From positions 1,116,001-1,180,000 of the forward strand of contig NZ_CP046605.1 in assembly GCF_023520795.1 (NCBI RefSeq): 64,000 bases of DNA, given 5' to 3'. Shown here piece after piece: positions 18,218-26,453 of this stretch. The position numbers were made by a program, and so were the translations under genes. Source of the stretch: Corynebacterium accolens (lineage in GTDB: Bacteria > Actinomycetota > Actinomycetes > Mycobacteriales > Mycobacteriaceae). The notes beneath the pieces are model-generated. The model was not told the DNA's origin. It was given only the letters and a program-made list of their open reading frames with translations, and searched no databases. Positions within the stretch are counted from its first letter, which is position 1. The number at the start of each line of letters is the position of its first letter.

Positions 18218-19809
18218 TAATTCTTTGCCCTCGCGACAGCTAGTCGTGCAATACCCAGGCCAAGGAACAGCATGCCCAGGCCGAGCACACCGATGCCAAG
18301 CGGCATGGTGGGGGTCCCAGTATTGGCAAGAGCCGCGTTACCGCCCTTACCGGATGCGTTCGCACCGGAACCGCCAGCGCCATCCTGGCCAGCACCGGAA
18401 CCATTGGAGCCCGCGCCGGCTGCGGCGCCAACACCACAGTCGCCGCCATCCGGGTTCACTTCCGCGCCCAGGTCAAAGTGGCCATTATCGAAGGAGCCCT
18501 CTGGCCTGCCACCGCCGACGACAAAGTGCAGCGTTGCCTGGCCGGCCACCTGCTTGCCGGCAGAGGTTTGGGCCACCTGGCGGATCGTCACGTCATAGGC
18601 GCCCTGCTTTTCGAAGACCCAGTTAGGATGCACGTGGGTATTGGGCGCGATATTGTAGCTGCCTTCAACGGCGCCGTTGGCGCCCCGGAACCATTCATCG
18701 CCGACGATCTTGCCCAGGCCACCCTGGCTGTAGACCATCATGGCACCAGGGCCTTTCATGTCTACGAGTTCCCAGGTAACGTCGCCCGGAATGTGCTCGC
18801 GCATGGAGGGGCTCTGGGTATTCGCACCGAGCCACGGCACGCCATCGACCTGCGTAGAACCAATCATCCAGGCCTGGCCGGCCGAAACAGGTCCAACATC
18901 TTCTGGCAGCTCGACGCCGGAATTATCGGAGAGGTAGAAAGTCGCGCCATCGGCATCGCGCCACTGCGGTGGCGAGACCGTATCGTCTTTAATCTTCGGG
19001 ATAATACCCGGTCGGCACTCTGGGTCCGTGGACTGTCCGCCGCTTGCAGCGTTGTCGCCTTGGCCACCCTCGGATTTGCCGTGTCCGGCGTCATTGCCGG
19101 AGTTATCTGCATCGCCAGAACCGCCCGCAGAACGGTGACCGGAGACTGCCTCTCCGCCTTCGCCCACCTGCCAGGTATAGGTCACCGCGTTACTGGTTTG
19201 GCCGTTGGAGGAGGCCTGAACGGTCATCTCATAGGTACCAGCCTCACTAAAGGCCCAGTTAACGTGGCGGTGTGCAGGACTCGGCTGGTTAATAACCTCG
19301 CTGCTGGTCAGCTCCATCGAACCGGAATTGGTCACGGCACCGACGTTGCCAAACCCAGTGGTTTCAAAGACATAGACCGAACCCGGCCCGGAGATATTGG
19401 TGAATTCGAAGTCAATGTTGGTAAAGCCGCCATCGCGTGCCGGCTGCGTATCCCAGCCCGGCCAGATGATATTCGGGTCCTGGGTCTGGGGCAGGAAGTA
19501 GGTTGACTGACCAATCTCGGGAACGGCCTCGGTGGCATCGGACCATGCCGATTCCACGACCTGGAGCAGCACGTCATCGCCGGGGCGCTGGACGTGCGAA
19601 CCGGTGACGTCTTCCTGCATGGATAGGTGCAGCTGGCCATCCGGTGCGGTGACGTAGAACGCATCGATATGGCCGGAGTCAAAGACGTCCTCGAAGGCCA
19701 AGGCTGGCGTGGCCGGAACGAAAAACGCGAGGAGGGCGGTAATCACCGCCGCGAAAATGCGGCTGCCAGGCCGGTGGGCTCTGGTGCGCGAAGTGGTGTT
19801 GGTATCCAT
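18217..19809 (-). CDS. Surface-anchored protein with two repeat domains and LAxTG-type sorting signal
   Basis: 530 residues. Signal peptide (to TPALAF); repeat domain 1 at about 40-220 (FDSGHIDAF, NIIWPGWDTQP, AHRHVNWAFSEAGTYEMTV); Gly/Ser-rich linker; repeat domain 2 at about 275-450 (VDGVPWLGANTQ, NTHVHPNWVFEKQGAYDV); a third GHFDLG stub; Gly-rich stalk; then LANTG, a hydrophobic helix and a basic tail ARAKN. LAxTG is the recognition type of class E sortases in actinobacteria, so covalent cell-wall attachment is likely. The ATG has AAAGGA upstream. It is the second gene of the operon. Confidence 0.85.
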   Translation of the reverse strand: MDTNTTSRTRAHRPGSRIFAAVITALLAFFVPATPALAFEDVFDSGHIDAFYVTAPDGQLHLSMQEDVTGSHVQRPGDDVLLQVVESAWSDATEAVPEIGQSTYFLPQTQDPNIIWPGWDTQPARDGGFTNIDFEFTNISGPGSVYVFETTGFGNVGAVTNSGSMELTSSEVINQPSPAHRHVNWAFSEAGTYEMTVQASSNGQTSNAVTYTWQVGEGGEAVSGHRSAGGSGDADNSGNDAGHGKSEGGQGDNAASGGQSTDPECRPGIIPKIKDDTVSPPQWRDADGATFYLSDNSGVELPEDVGPVSAGQAWMIGSTQVDGVPWLGANTQSPSMREHIPGDVTWELVDMKGPGAMMVYSQGGLGKIVGDEWFRGANGAVEGSYNIAPNTHVHPNWVFEKQGAYDVTIRQVAQTSAGKQVAGQATLHFVVGGGRPEGSFDNGHFDLGAEVNPDGGDCGVGAAAGAGSNGSGAGQDGAGGSGANASGKGGNAALANTGTPTMPLGIGVLGLGMLFLGLGIARLAVARAKN

Positions 19810-19866
19810 GGTTGATATTCCTTTAAAGCGTTTGGGCTGGGGTTCCCATTAGCTGCGGATTAGTTA

Positions 19867-22311
19867 TTAGATGCGCCAGCCAAAGCGCTCACGAATGAGA
19901 TCTTGGTTGTCGCGGAAGAAGTTGTAGAAGGCCTTGAAGGTGATGCCAAGGACCGCAGGCAAGACCAGAGCCCAAGGGTTAAACGAGTTGCCTGCAGGAG
20001 CAGACGGCTTGGACGGCTCAGAAGGCTTCGATGGCTTAGACGGTTTCGAGGGCTTGGATGGCTTTGCCGAGTCCGAAGGCTTGTCGGACGGCTTCTCGGA
20101 AGGCTTATCCGATGGGGCATCGGATGGCGCGGCCGTAGAACAGGACTTCACCGCGTCATCACCAATGGCAAAGGTCAACGTCTGTGGCTCCGACGCAAGT
20201 TCTTTGCCGTCGGTGGTAGTTGCCGTATAGGTTGCCTCAAACGTGTAGATGCCCGGCTTGGTAAAAGCCCAGTGGGTATGCTTATGCGATGCGAAGGTGG
20301 TCTCGATCGTGTGATCGTCTTCGGCGGAATTGGCAAGGATGTCGTAACCAACGCCCCTGGCCTTCTTGATGTATGCGCCCCACTCAGCGTTCTCTGGCGT
20401 GTGCGTGGGCTTAAGGTTCAAATTGACTTTGCCATCTTTCATCTTGGAGTAATCCAATTTTTCGGTGTTATACCCCGGCCAGATGATGGATTGGTTCTGC
20501 GTCTGCGGCAGGTGGTAGAAGCGGTCACCGATGTTGCCAAGGAAATCGAATTTCTCATCACCCAGCTGCTGGGAGCGGGGAGTAAGTGCGTTATTGTGCA
20601 CGCCAAGCACGACGTCATCCAGCGAGCGGTCTACCGAATTCTTATCAATTTGTCCTGTGTCATCGCGCAGGACGGTGCGGAAACCATCGTCAGTAGGAAG
20701 CGCCTTGATATCGACGTGCCCGCGGTCAAGTACCTGCTTTTCGCTGCAGCGTTGAGCCTCCTCGTCCTGTGGCGGTTGAGATGGGGCAGGCGTTTCGCCG
20801 GGCGCGGGATTCTCGCCTGGGGTAGTGGCGTTATCATTCGCGTTGGTAGAAAGCTCGTCTTCTACTTCGTAGTTTTTTCCAACTTCAAACGACTCTGTCA
20901 ATACCGTTGAACCATGGCCCTCTTTGACCGTGGAGTGCGGGAGCACATTGACCTTGCCAAAATAACCAGGGTAATACTGAGTATTGGTAAAAGTAACTTC
21001 GCCGTGTCCATTGCTAATCGGAGCTTCCACCTCAACGGTAGGCAAAGCATCATCTTTTTTCGCGTAAAGCCCACCAGTCATCACTCCACTGAAGTTATTA
21101 TCCTCCATGTCGATGGTGATTTTGGCTCCTTCTTTACCCTGTTTGCGCATCCGCACCGTATAGCCGGTTTCTTGTAGCGTTACCTCTTCGGTGGGGGCCA
21201 GCTGGCGCGGATTTTCGGTTTCTTCCCATGCCTCTGCGGCAGTGGAAGAATCGGTGTGGGCGGAAGAGCCTGGGGTAAATTTCACCTGCTGCGAGATCCA
21301 GCGCGGGGCATTGCCTTCTGGGGTAAAGACGGCCTGGATATTAGAGGATTCTGGGCCCATGTACTCATCCCACTCGGCGTGGCCGTCGGTGACGGGCAGA
21401 TCGGTGAGGAAGTAGCCATCGATAAGCAGCGTAAGCGTGCCGGATGCCTTGTTTTTTGCATCGAAGGAAATGGTGGTGAGCTTATCGTCACCGTCCTTTT
21501 CCTGGTTTTGCTTTTTGTCCATGCTCAGGCTGTAGCCAGCAGCGGCGGCATCACCGGAGGAGGAGCTGTCGAAGCGTTCTTTGAGGCTGGGGGTCTTTTC
21601 GTCCTTTGGCTTTTGCCCGCCCACTTGGTAGCTGGTGGTTTGCGGTTCACTAGCCACGAGCTGCCCATCCGCCGTGCGCGCGGTGGTGCGAAAGGTCAAG
21701 CGATAACGGCCGGGCTTGGTAAAAAGCGTGGCGTTATGGGTATGGGTACCGGCGTTGAGATACGTAGAGTGCGGTGAGCCCTCGAGTGAACCCAGCATGC
21801 GATGGAGCTCGGCGCCGTCCGCGTCGTCGTCATTGGTGAATAGTTCTACGTCACCTGGGCCATCCACGCTTAAAAGATCGAGAAAGGCGATGTTATCGCG
21901 GAAACCTTTCACAGGAAGTCCAGTGTCTGCACCGAAACCGATCCAGATGGGCTCTTGGTTGCCGGAGGCTTGGTACGGAGCAGTGTAGTACGTGGTGCCT
22001 GGGGCGCCGATGTAATCCTGCGTACCGTTTTGCGGCAGGGAATACATAAAGTTCTGGTGGCGCTTACCGTCTTCGTCTTCGCGGGAATAGCCTTTGCCGA
22101 TCCAAGCAACGGTGTCATCGATAAGCGGCGTCTGGCCAGGAAATTCGGAACGCAGTAGGAAGTTTTCGTTTTCCCAGAAAGTCTTGGGAGAGTCGACGTG
22201 GGTTTGGGTCGCGATGTTTTTGCCGTCGTCTGGACCGGCGTAGGCGGTAGCCGGGGTAATCAGCGCGATCGTGCTGAGCGCGGCCATGAAGCGGATACGA
22301 GGAGAAGCCAC
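19867..22311 (-). CDS. Large surface-anchored repeat protein, first gene of the metal ABC operon
   Basis: 814 residues, GTG start with AGAAAGG 10 nt upstream. Signal peptide (to ATAYAG); repeat domain 1 at about 40-230 (EPIWIGFGADTG, GPGDVELF, THTHNATLFTKPGRYRL); two extra beta-rich modules at about 245-500 with no histidine repeat motif; repeat domain 2 at about 525-735 (DRGHVDIK, SIIWPGYNTE, SHKHTHWAFTKPGIYTF); a Pro/Ser/Lys stalk of repeated PSK/PSD triplets; and one C-terminal hydrophobic helix followed by a basic end. There is no LPxTG-like motif, so it is membrane- rather than wall-anchored. It follows a promoter with Zur-like boxes. Confidence 0.83.
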   Translation of the reverse strand: MASPRIRFMAALSTIALITPATAYAGPDDGKNIATQTHVDSPKTFWENENFLLRSEFPGQTPLIDDTVAWIGKGYSREDEDGKRHQNFMYSLPQNGTQDYIGAPGTTYYTAPYQASGNQEPIWIGFGADTGLPVKGFRDNIAFLDLLSVDGPGDVELFTNDDDADGAELHRMLGSLEGSPHSTYLNAGTHTHNATLFTKPGRYRLTFRTTARTADGQLVASEPQTTSYQVGGQKPKDEKTPSLKERFDSSSSGDAAAAGYSLSMDKKQNQEKDGDDKLTTISFDAKNKASGTLTLLIDGYFLTDLPVTDGHAEWDEYMGPESSNIQAVFTPEGNAPRWISQQVKFTPGSSAHTDSSTAAEAWEETENPRQLAPTEEVTLQETGYTVRMRKQGKEGAKITIDMEDNNFSGVMTGGLYAKKDDALPTVEVEAPISNGHGEVTFTNTQYYPGYFGKVNVLPHSTVKEGHGSTVLTESFEVGKNYEVEDELSTNANDNATTPGENPAPGETPAPSQPPQDEEAQRCSEKQVLDRGHVDIKALPTDDGFRTVLRDDTGQIDKNSVDRSLDDVVLGVHNNALTPRSQQLGDEKFDFLGNIGDRFYHLPQTQNQSIIWPGYNTEKLDYSKMKDGKVNLNLKPTHTPENAEWGAYIKKARGVGYDILANSAEDDHTIETTFASHKHTHWAFTKPGIYTFEATYTATTTDGKELASEPQTLTFAIGDDAVKSCSTAAPSDAPSDKPSEKPSDKPSDSAKPSKPSKPSKPSKPSEPSKPSAPAGNSFNPWALVLPAVLGITFKAFYNFFRDNQDLIRERFGWRI

Positions 22312-22352
22312 CAGCGCGTTACCTTTCTGCAGTTGTCAGTAGTTCACCCGAA

Positions 22353-22375
22353 ACTATAGAAAATGATTCCTATTA
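22353..22375 (-). promoter_or_regulatory. Promoter of metal ABC operon with overlapping Zur-like box
   Basis: On the minus strand TATAGT (22353-22358) is a good -10 for the operon. Immediately upstream, where the -10/-35 spacer would be, lies GAAAATGATTCCTATTA (plus strand 22359-22375). It resembles actinobacterial Zur/Fur-type sites (AATGATTATCATT core), with one half well preserved. Binding there would block RNA polymerase. Confidence 0.5.
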
Positions 22376-22418
22376 CTGGATAATCAAGTGAAACCGGTTC
22401 CCGTTTACCTGTGGGTTT

Positions 22419-22435
22419 ATAATGAATACCATTAT
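22419..22435. promoter_or_regulatory. Second Zur/Fur-like palindrome
   Basis: ATAATG-AATAC-CATTAT is a perfect 6-bp inverted repeat. On the opposite strand it reads ATAATGGTATTCATTAT, close to the 7-1-7 architecture of Fur-family operators. It lies 44 bp upstream of the first box, between the metal operon and gltX. A zinc regulator is the best guess from the operon content. Confidence 0.5.
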
Positions 22436-22538
22436 CGTCTACCCCCTTTTGCGTGTATTCACGTAGCCGGGGCACACTTTTAGGTATGTAAGTGAGGCGC
22501 TGGTTTGGGCTGGTGCGGACTGTGTCCCGCGCCTCCAC

Positions 22539-22544
22539 TACGAT
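22539..22544 (+). promoter_or_regulatory. -10 element for leaderless gltX
   Basis: TACGAT ends 7 nt before the ATG at 22552, and no Shine-Dalgarno is present. This supports the short N-terminus MTEVRVRF, which matches other glutamyl-tRNA synthetases. Confidence 0.5.
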
Positions 22545-22551
22545 GGTGGCC

Positions 22552-24036
22552 ATGACTGAAGTTCGCGTTAGATTTTGCCCTTCTCCCACTGGCACCCCGC
22601 ACGTTGGCATGGTGCGTACAGCCCTGTTCAACTGGGCTTATGCCCGCCACACCGGCGGAAAGTTGATTTTCCGCATCGAAGATACTGATGCTGCCCGCGA
22701 CTCGGAAGAGTCCTATCAGGCCATCATTGATTCCTTGACCTGGCTCGGATTGGGCTGGGACGAGGGCGTCAATGTAGGTGGACCGCATGAACCGTACCGG
22801 CAGTCCCAGCGCATGGACATTTATAAAGATGTGCTCAATAAGCTTATCGATGCTGGACATGTCTACCCCGCTTATTCCACCGCGGAGGAAGTAGAAGAGC
22901 GGCACAAGGCCGCCGGCCGTGATCCCAAGTTGGGCTATGACAACTATGACCGTGACCTTACGCAGGAACAGATCGATGCCTTCGAGGCTGAAGGCCGCAA
23001 GCCCGTCTGGCGCCTGCGCATGCCGGACAAGGATTGGGCCTGGACCGACCTGGTGCGCGGCGAGATGTCCTTCAAATCCGATACGCAGCCTGACTACGTA
23101 GTGGCGCGCTCCAACGGAGCCCCGCTATACACCCTGGTCAACCCGGTGGATGACGCGCTGATGCGCATCACTCACGTGCTGCGCGGCGAGGATCTGCTCT
23201 CATCCACCCCGCGCCAGCTGGCCATGTATGAGGTGCTGAAAGAAATCGGCATTGCGGAATTCACCCCGGAGTTTGGTCACCTTCCTTTCGTGATGGGTGA
23301 GGGGAAGAAGAAGCTGTCCAAGCGCGACCCGCAGTCCAACCTCTTCAACCACCGCGATAACGGCATCATCCCAGAGGGCATGCTCAACTACCTGTCGCTG
23401 TTGGGTTGGTCTTTGTCCGCGGATCAGGACATCTTCAGCATGGACGAGCTGATTGAAAACTTCGATGTCAATGATGTTCTAGGCAACCCCGCGCGCTTTG
23501 ATCAGAAGAAGCTCGAGGCTATCAATGCCGATCATATTCGCCTGCTCGAGCCCGAGGAGTTCGCATTCCGCCTGCGCAACTACCTGACGGAATACACCGA
23601 CTTCTCGGCCGATTATGACGGCGAGAAATTCGCCTTCGCCGCAGACCTGGTGCAAACGCGCATCAAGACGCTTGCCGATGCCTACGGGCTACTCAGCTTC
23701 CTTATCACCCCCGATGCTGAGCTCACCCTGGATGAGAAGGCTGCCAAGAAGAACCTGAAGGACGACGCCGTCCAGCCGCTCGAGGTGGCAATTGACACCC
23801 TTGAAGCGGTAGAGGAATGGAAGACCGACGCTATCGAGGCAGCGCTGTCCAAGGCGCTCATCGAGGACCTAGAGCTAAAGCCGCGCAAGGCCTACGGCGC
23901 GCTGCGTGTAGCCATCTCCGGCGCTCAGGTGTCGCCGCCGCTCTTTGAGTCCATGGAGCTTCTGGGTAAGGAGTCCACCTTGGCGCGCCTGCGCGCTGCC
24001 CGCGAGGCAACTCCGTACGTTCCGGCCGCCGAGTAA
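22552..24036 (+). CDS. gltX: Glutamyl-tRNA synthetase
   Basis: Class I aminoacyl-tRNA synthetase of 494 residues that charges tRNA-Glu. It probably also charges tRNA-Gln with Glu for amidotransferase correction, as in other actinobacteria lacking GlnRS. The HIGH-like motif is [18 protein letters not shown] (about 9-26), and the KMSKS-like motif is KKLSKRDPQ (about 255). The C-terminal anticodon-binding domain is complete. One tRNA-Gln and two tRNA-Glu genes follow immediately downstream. Confidence 0.96.
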   Translation: MTEVRVRFCPSPTGTPHVGMVRTALFNWAYARHTGGKLIFRIEDTDAARDSEESYQAIIDSLTWLGLGWDEGVNVGGPHEPYRQSQRMDIYKDVLNKLIDAGHVYPAYSTAEEVEERHKAAGRDPKLGYDNYDRDLTQEQIDAFEAEGRKPVWRLRMPDKDWAWTDLVRGEMSFKSDTQPDYVVARSNGAPLYTLVNPVDDALMRITHVLRGEDLLSSTPRQLAMYEVLKEIGIAEFTPEFGHLPFVMGEGKKKLSKRDPQSNLFNHRDNGIIPEGMLNYLSLLGWSLSADQDIFSMDELIENFDVNDVLGNPARFDQKKLEAINADHIRLLEPEEFAFRLRNYLTEYTDFSADYDGEKFAFAADLVQTRIKTLADAYGLLSFLITPDAELTLDEKAAKKNLKDDAVQPLEVAIDTLEAVEEWKTDAIEAALSKALIEDLELKPRKAYGALRVAISGAQVSPPLFESMELLGKESTLARLRAAREATPYVPAAE

Positions 24037-24074
24037 TACCGGAACCGTCCGAAGCCTGACGGAGAAAGCCCACT

Positions 24075-24129
24075 AAAGCGGCGGATGAACATCGAACTTA
24101 CACAGATGTCATCCGCCGCTTTATTTTAT
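24075..24129 (+). terminator. Rho-independent terminator after gltX
   Basis: A long stem (AAAGCGGCGGATGA-ACATC with GATGT-CATCCGCCGCTTT, loop of about 11 nt) is followed by ATTTTAT. Confidence 0.85.
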
Positions 24130-24168
24130 CTCTAAGAAAACGCCTAAAAATGCCGGTTGTGCTGGCGA

Positions 24169-24198
24169 TTTGGCGCATTGGGCAACGATCATTATAGT
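24169..24198 (+). promoter_or_regulatory. Candidate promoter of tRNA-Gln
   Basis: TTTGGC (24169-24174), an 18-bp spacer and TATAGT (24193-24198) lie about 65 bp upstream of the tRNA-Gln 5' end, in the gap after the gltX terminator. Confidence 0.5.
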
Positions 24199-24264
24199 TA
24201 TAACACGTTGCAGCGAGCAAGGGGGCGCAGCCGGTAACGGTGCGGTTCCAAGCGAGTGAGCAAA

Positions 24265-24336
24265 TGGCCTATGGTGTAATTGGCAACACAGCGGTTTCTG
24301 GTACCGCCATTCTAGGTTCGAGTCCTGGTAGGCCAG
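24265..24336 (+). tRNA. tRNA-Gln (CUG anticodon)
   Basis: 72-nt cloverleaf. Acceptor TGGCCTA pairs with TAGGCCA, discriminator G. Anticodon stem GCGGT/ACCGC closes loop TTCTGGT (anticodon CTG). The T arm is CTAGG-TTCGAGT-CCTGG, with one G-T pair. CCA is not encoded. Confidence 0.95.
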
Positions 24337-24374
24337 CAGTGAAAATGCTTTTAAAGCAGGCTCACTAGTTCTAT

Positions 24375-24447
24375 GCCCCGTTCGTCTAGAGGCCTAGGAC
24401 GCCGGCCTCTCACGCCGGTAACACGGGTTCGAATCCCGTACGGGGTA
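24375..24447 (+). tRNA. tRNA-Glu (CUC anticodon), copy 1
   Basis: 73 nt. Acceptor GCCCCGT/ACGGGGT with discriminator A. Anticodon stem CCGGC/GCCGG closes loop CTCTCAC (anticodon CTC). T arm ACGGG-TTCGAAT-CCCGT. It lies 38 nt after tRNA-Gln, probably in the same transcript. Confidence 0.95.
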
Positions 24448-24458
24448 CAAATAAAATG

Positions 24459-24493
24459 ATTCCTCCAACCATTGTGGCTGGAGGAATTTTTCG
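24459..24493 (+). terminator. Terminator after tRNA-Glu copy 1
   Basis: Stem ATTCCTCCAACCA paired with TGGCTGGAGGAAT (one mismatch), 3-nt loop, then TTTTTCG. It ends the tRNA-Gln/tRNA-Glu transcript. The 180 bp that follow, up to the next tRNA, hold no gene I can see. Confidence 0.85.
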
Positions 24494-24673
24494 TATGTGC
24501 GCTTGCGGCTTAATCGGGACCAGAGTGGGTCTTAACTGGGGGATTTACTGGTGCGAATTTCCTTACTATCTGCTGATTTGTATTGTGTTTACCCATCGTT
24601 TACTGTTTAACGAGTCCGCAGCAAGCAAGCTTTAAGCAATACAGCTTTTGATTTGCCTGCTACGCGCGAACGA

Positions 24674-24746
24674 GCCCCGTTCGTCTAGCGGCCTAGGACG
24701 CCGGCCTCTCACGCCGGTAACACGGGTTCAAATCCCGTACGGGGTA
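24674..24746 (+). tRNA. tRNA-Glu (CUC anticodon), copy 2
   Basis: 73 nt, identical to copy 1 except for two bases: A to C in the D-loop (TCTAGCGG) and G to A in the T-loop (TTCAAAT). Acceptor, anticodon and T stems are unchanged. It is the last conserved gene before the IS/Gabija island. Confidence 0.95.
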
Positions 24747-24755
24747 CATATTAAT

Positions 24756-24790
24756 GGCTGCGAGCTTCACCGCCCGCAGCCTTTTCTTTT
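24756..24790 (+). terminator. Terminator after tRNA-Glu copy 2
   Basis: GGCTGCG paired with CGCAGCC (12-nt loop) is followed by TTTTCTTTT. Confidence 0.8.
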
Positions 24791-24811
24791 GCCATTTGCT
24801 GCCTAAATGGT

Positions 24812-24864
24812 CTAAACGACAAAGTGCGTTGTTTGTGGCGTGTCGGGATAGACTACTTTTTGTG
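24812..24864 (+). repeat. Dispersed IS-end repeat, copy 1
   Basis: Starts TAAACGACAAAGTGCGTTG and continues through GGCGTGTCGGGAT to a TTTTTGTGGTGG end. It is closely similar to the reverse complement of 55193-55249, 30 kb away, and shares its tip with 54729-54750. It looks like the terminus of a lost insertion sequence and directly abuts the IS3-like element. Confidence 0.55.
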
Positions 24865-24938
24865 GTGGGATCTGACCCTGTTTGGTGGACACCTGATATC
24901 CGGCCCAGTCGGGCTGGAAAGAAAAGTAATCTACCACC

Positions 24939-25226
24939 ATGTCCAGGTACTGAGAACAGTTCACACGCGATGCCGTGGCCCTCTACGAAAACAATGAGGA
25001 CCTCTCACTGAACTCAGCATCAGCCGAGCTCGGTATCAACCGTGCCTCGCTGCATTCTTGGATCACCAAGTACGGCACCGGCAAACGTGCCCGCATAAAA
25101 GCCCCTGCAGGATAAAGCCCAAGCAGCGAATGATTCGTGAGACGGATCCGCCAGTTAGAAAAAGAAAACGCAAAACTGCGCGAAGAACGTGACATCCTGC
25201 GCAAGGCCGCTAAATATTTTGCTTAA
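24939..25226 (+). pseudogene. IS3-family orfA (HTH transposase subunit), broken
   Basis: The frame from ATG 24939 reads a typical IS3 OrfA: an N-terminal HTH (SAELGINRASLHSWITKYG) and a C-terminal leucine-zipper segment (IRQLEKENAKLREERDILRKAAKYFA). It is interrupted by in-frame stops at 24951 (codon 5) and at two further sites near 25110 and 25128. It cannot make a functional product. Confidence 0.8.
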
Positions 25227-25241
25227 AGCAACTCACTGGAG

Positions 25242-26138
25242 TTCTGCTTCCAGTTTGTCTATGACCACCGAACCGAGTACTCGGTCAAGCGGATGTGCCA
25301 TGTGTTAAAGCTGAATCGTTCCTCATTTTACAAATGGGCCCAAACTCGTAAAAAGCGCAGGATAAGAGATGTATTCTGATGCCGTTATTGGTGCGAGGAT
25401 CGCAACCATCTTTGATGATGAGCTTGGTCTTTACGGCGCTAAACGCATCGCTGCAAGCCTGAACGAGGACACGGCGTATACCCCTGTCAATCACAAGAAG
25501 GTCGCACGAATTATGAAAGCCATGGGGCTTAAAGGCTTTACAAAACGGCGTCGATGCATCACTACCAGGCGTAAGCCTGGCCACCGTGTCATGCCAGATT
25601 TACTAGGCCGCAAATTTACAGCCAACGAGCCGAACCGCGTCTATGTCGGCGATATTACCTACCTGCCCTGTAAGGGTGGCAAGAACATGTATTTGGCCAC
25701 AGTCATTGACACTTCATTCACGCAAACTTGCAGGGTATGCACTCGCAGACCACATGCGTGTCTCACTGGTCATCGATGCCCTAGCCCACGCACATGGTGT
25801 GCGTGGCAGTCTTGACGGGGCTGTATTCCATTCCGATCACGGCAGTGTGTACACCTCACAAGCCTTTAGGAACTATTGCTCGTCGTTGGGTGTGCGCCAA
25901 TCCATGGGCGCGGTAGGAACGAGTGCTGATAGAAGCCCTAGCAGAATCGTTTAACGCCACGTTAAAGCGGGAAGTCTTGCGTGATAGGAAAGTTTTTGAC
26001 AGTCCGATCTCCTGCCGCCGGGAAGTCTTCCGGTGGTGCATGCGCTATAACACGCGCCGGCGGTACTCCTGGTGCAATCTTGTAGCGTCGGATGTCTTTG
26101 AAGACGAGACTTCAGCTACACTGACTAAAGCAGCATAG
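25242..26138 (+). pseudogene. IS3-family orfB (DDE integrase), broken by frameshifts
   Basis: Fragments in successive frames recover a full OrfB. The N-terminal HTH_21 part (FQFVYDHRTEYSVKRMCHVLKLNRSSFYKW) is followed by a frame change near 25366. Next comes the catalytic core with first Asp (YVGDITYLP), a frame change near 25728, second Asp (FHSDHGSVYTS), a frame change near 25920, and catalytic Glu (ALAESFNATLKREV) to the end at the TAG at 26136-26138. All DDE residues survive but in different frames. Confidence 0.8.
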
Positions 26139-26179
26139 CTAACCCCCGACGCGTCGACTTTCCGGAGGCAGCTCCCAGC

Positions 26180-26191
26180 CTAGGGGCACTT
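26180..26191 (+). repeat. Left arm of 12-bp inverted repeat flanking the Gabija segment
   Basis: CTAGGGGCACTT here is matched perfectly by its reverse complement AAGTGCCCCTAG at 29977-29988, just past gajB. The two face each other across about 3.8 kb holding only the defence genes. Confidence 0.45.
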
Positions 26192-26297
26192 GAAAGTTAT
26201 CGGCTTTAATTACATTAATCGTCACCGGAAAAGCCGAAAATATGAAGACGATTTAGACCGTCTAGATTACTGAACCCTCCGAAGTTTGGAATACATA

Positions 26298-26453
26298 ATG
26301 GGCCACGAACTGCCACACCTGATTGCTAGAAATCACGGCTATAGGATTAAAAGGGTGACCGATCGACATCTGGCGGATTGGACTGTTAGAGATGGTGAGT
26401 TAAACGGAGCCTTTGAAGCGGCGAAAGATTGGAGTGAAAACAATGTTGACTGA
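26298..26453 (+). CDS. Small ORF (51 aa) overlapping the gajA start, unknown
   Basis: ATG at 26298 to TGA at 26451-26453, coding for MGHELPHLIARNHGYRIKRV and a charged remainder ending WSENNVD. The stop overlaps the gajA ATG by 11 nt, as expected for translational coupling. A weak purine site (GAAGTTTGGA) precedes the ATG. I recognise no family. It could be a leader peptide, a small accessory protein, or chance; the 120 bp before it show only a loose promoter-like TTGGAA-TACATAAT. Confidence 0.35.
   Translation: MGHELPHLIARNHGYRIKRVTDRHLADWTVRDGELNGAFEAAKDWSENNVD

Larger units (their letters stand above)
24866..26177 (+). mobile_element. Decayed IS3-family insertion sequence
   Basis: About 1.31 kb, the usual IS3-family size. 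Imperfect terminal inverted repeats: TGGGATCTGACCCTG at the left end, and TGGGAGCTGCCTCCG as the reverse complement of the right end. It carries an orfA-like HTH gene and an orfB-like DDE integrase gene, both broken. No target-site duplication is recognisable at the ends, consistent with age or rearrangement. Confidence 0.75.

Noticed and set aside
17039-18220. 393-codon open frame antisense to the ZnuA-like gene
   Set aside because: Shadow frame in high-GC DNA; the minus-strand gene has a lipobox and metal ligands.
18478-19506. 342-codon open frame antisense to the LAxTG surface protein
   Set aside because: Shadow frame; composition is that of a reverse complement of Gly/Ser-rich coding sequence.
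19903-20910. 335-codon open frame, and PSK-triplet repeats that could suggest a CRISPR-like array
   Set aside because: The repeats are 9-bp degenerate codon repeats of a Pro/Ser/Lys stalk in the minus-strand protein, not spacer-separated repeats. No CRISPR array is present in the window.
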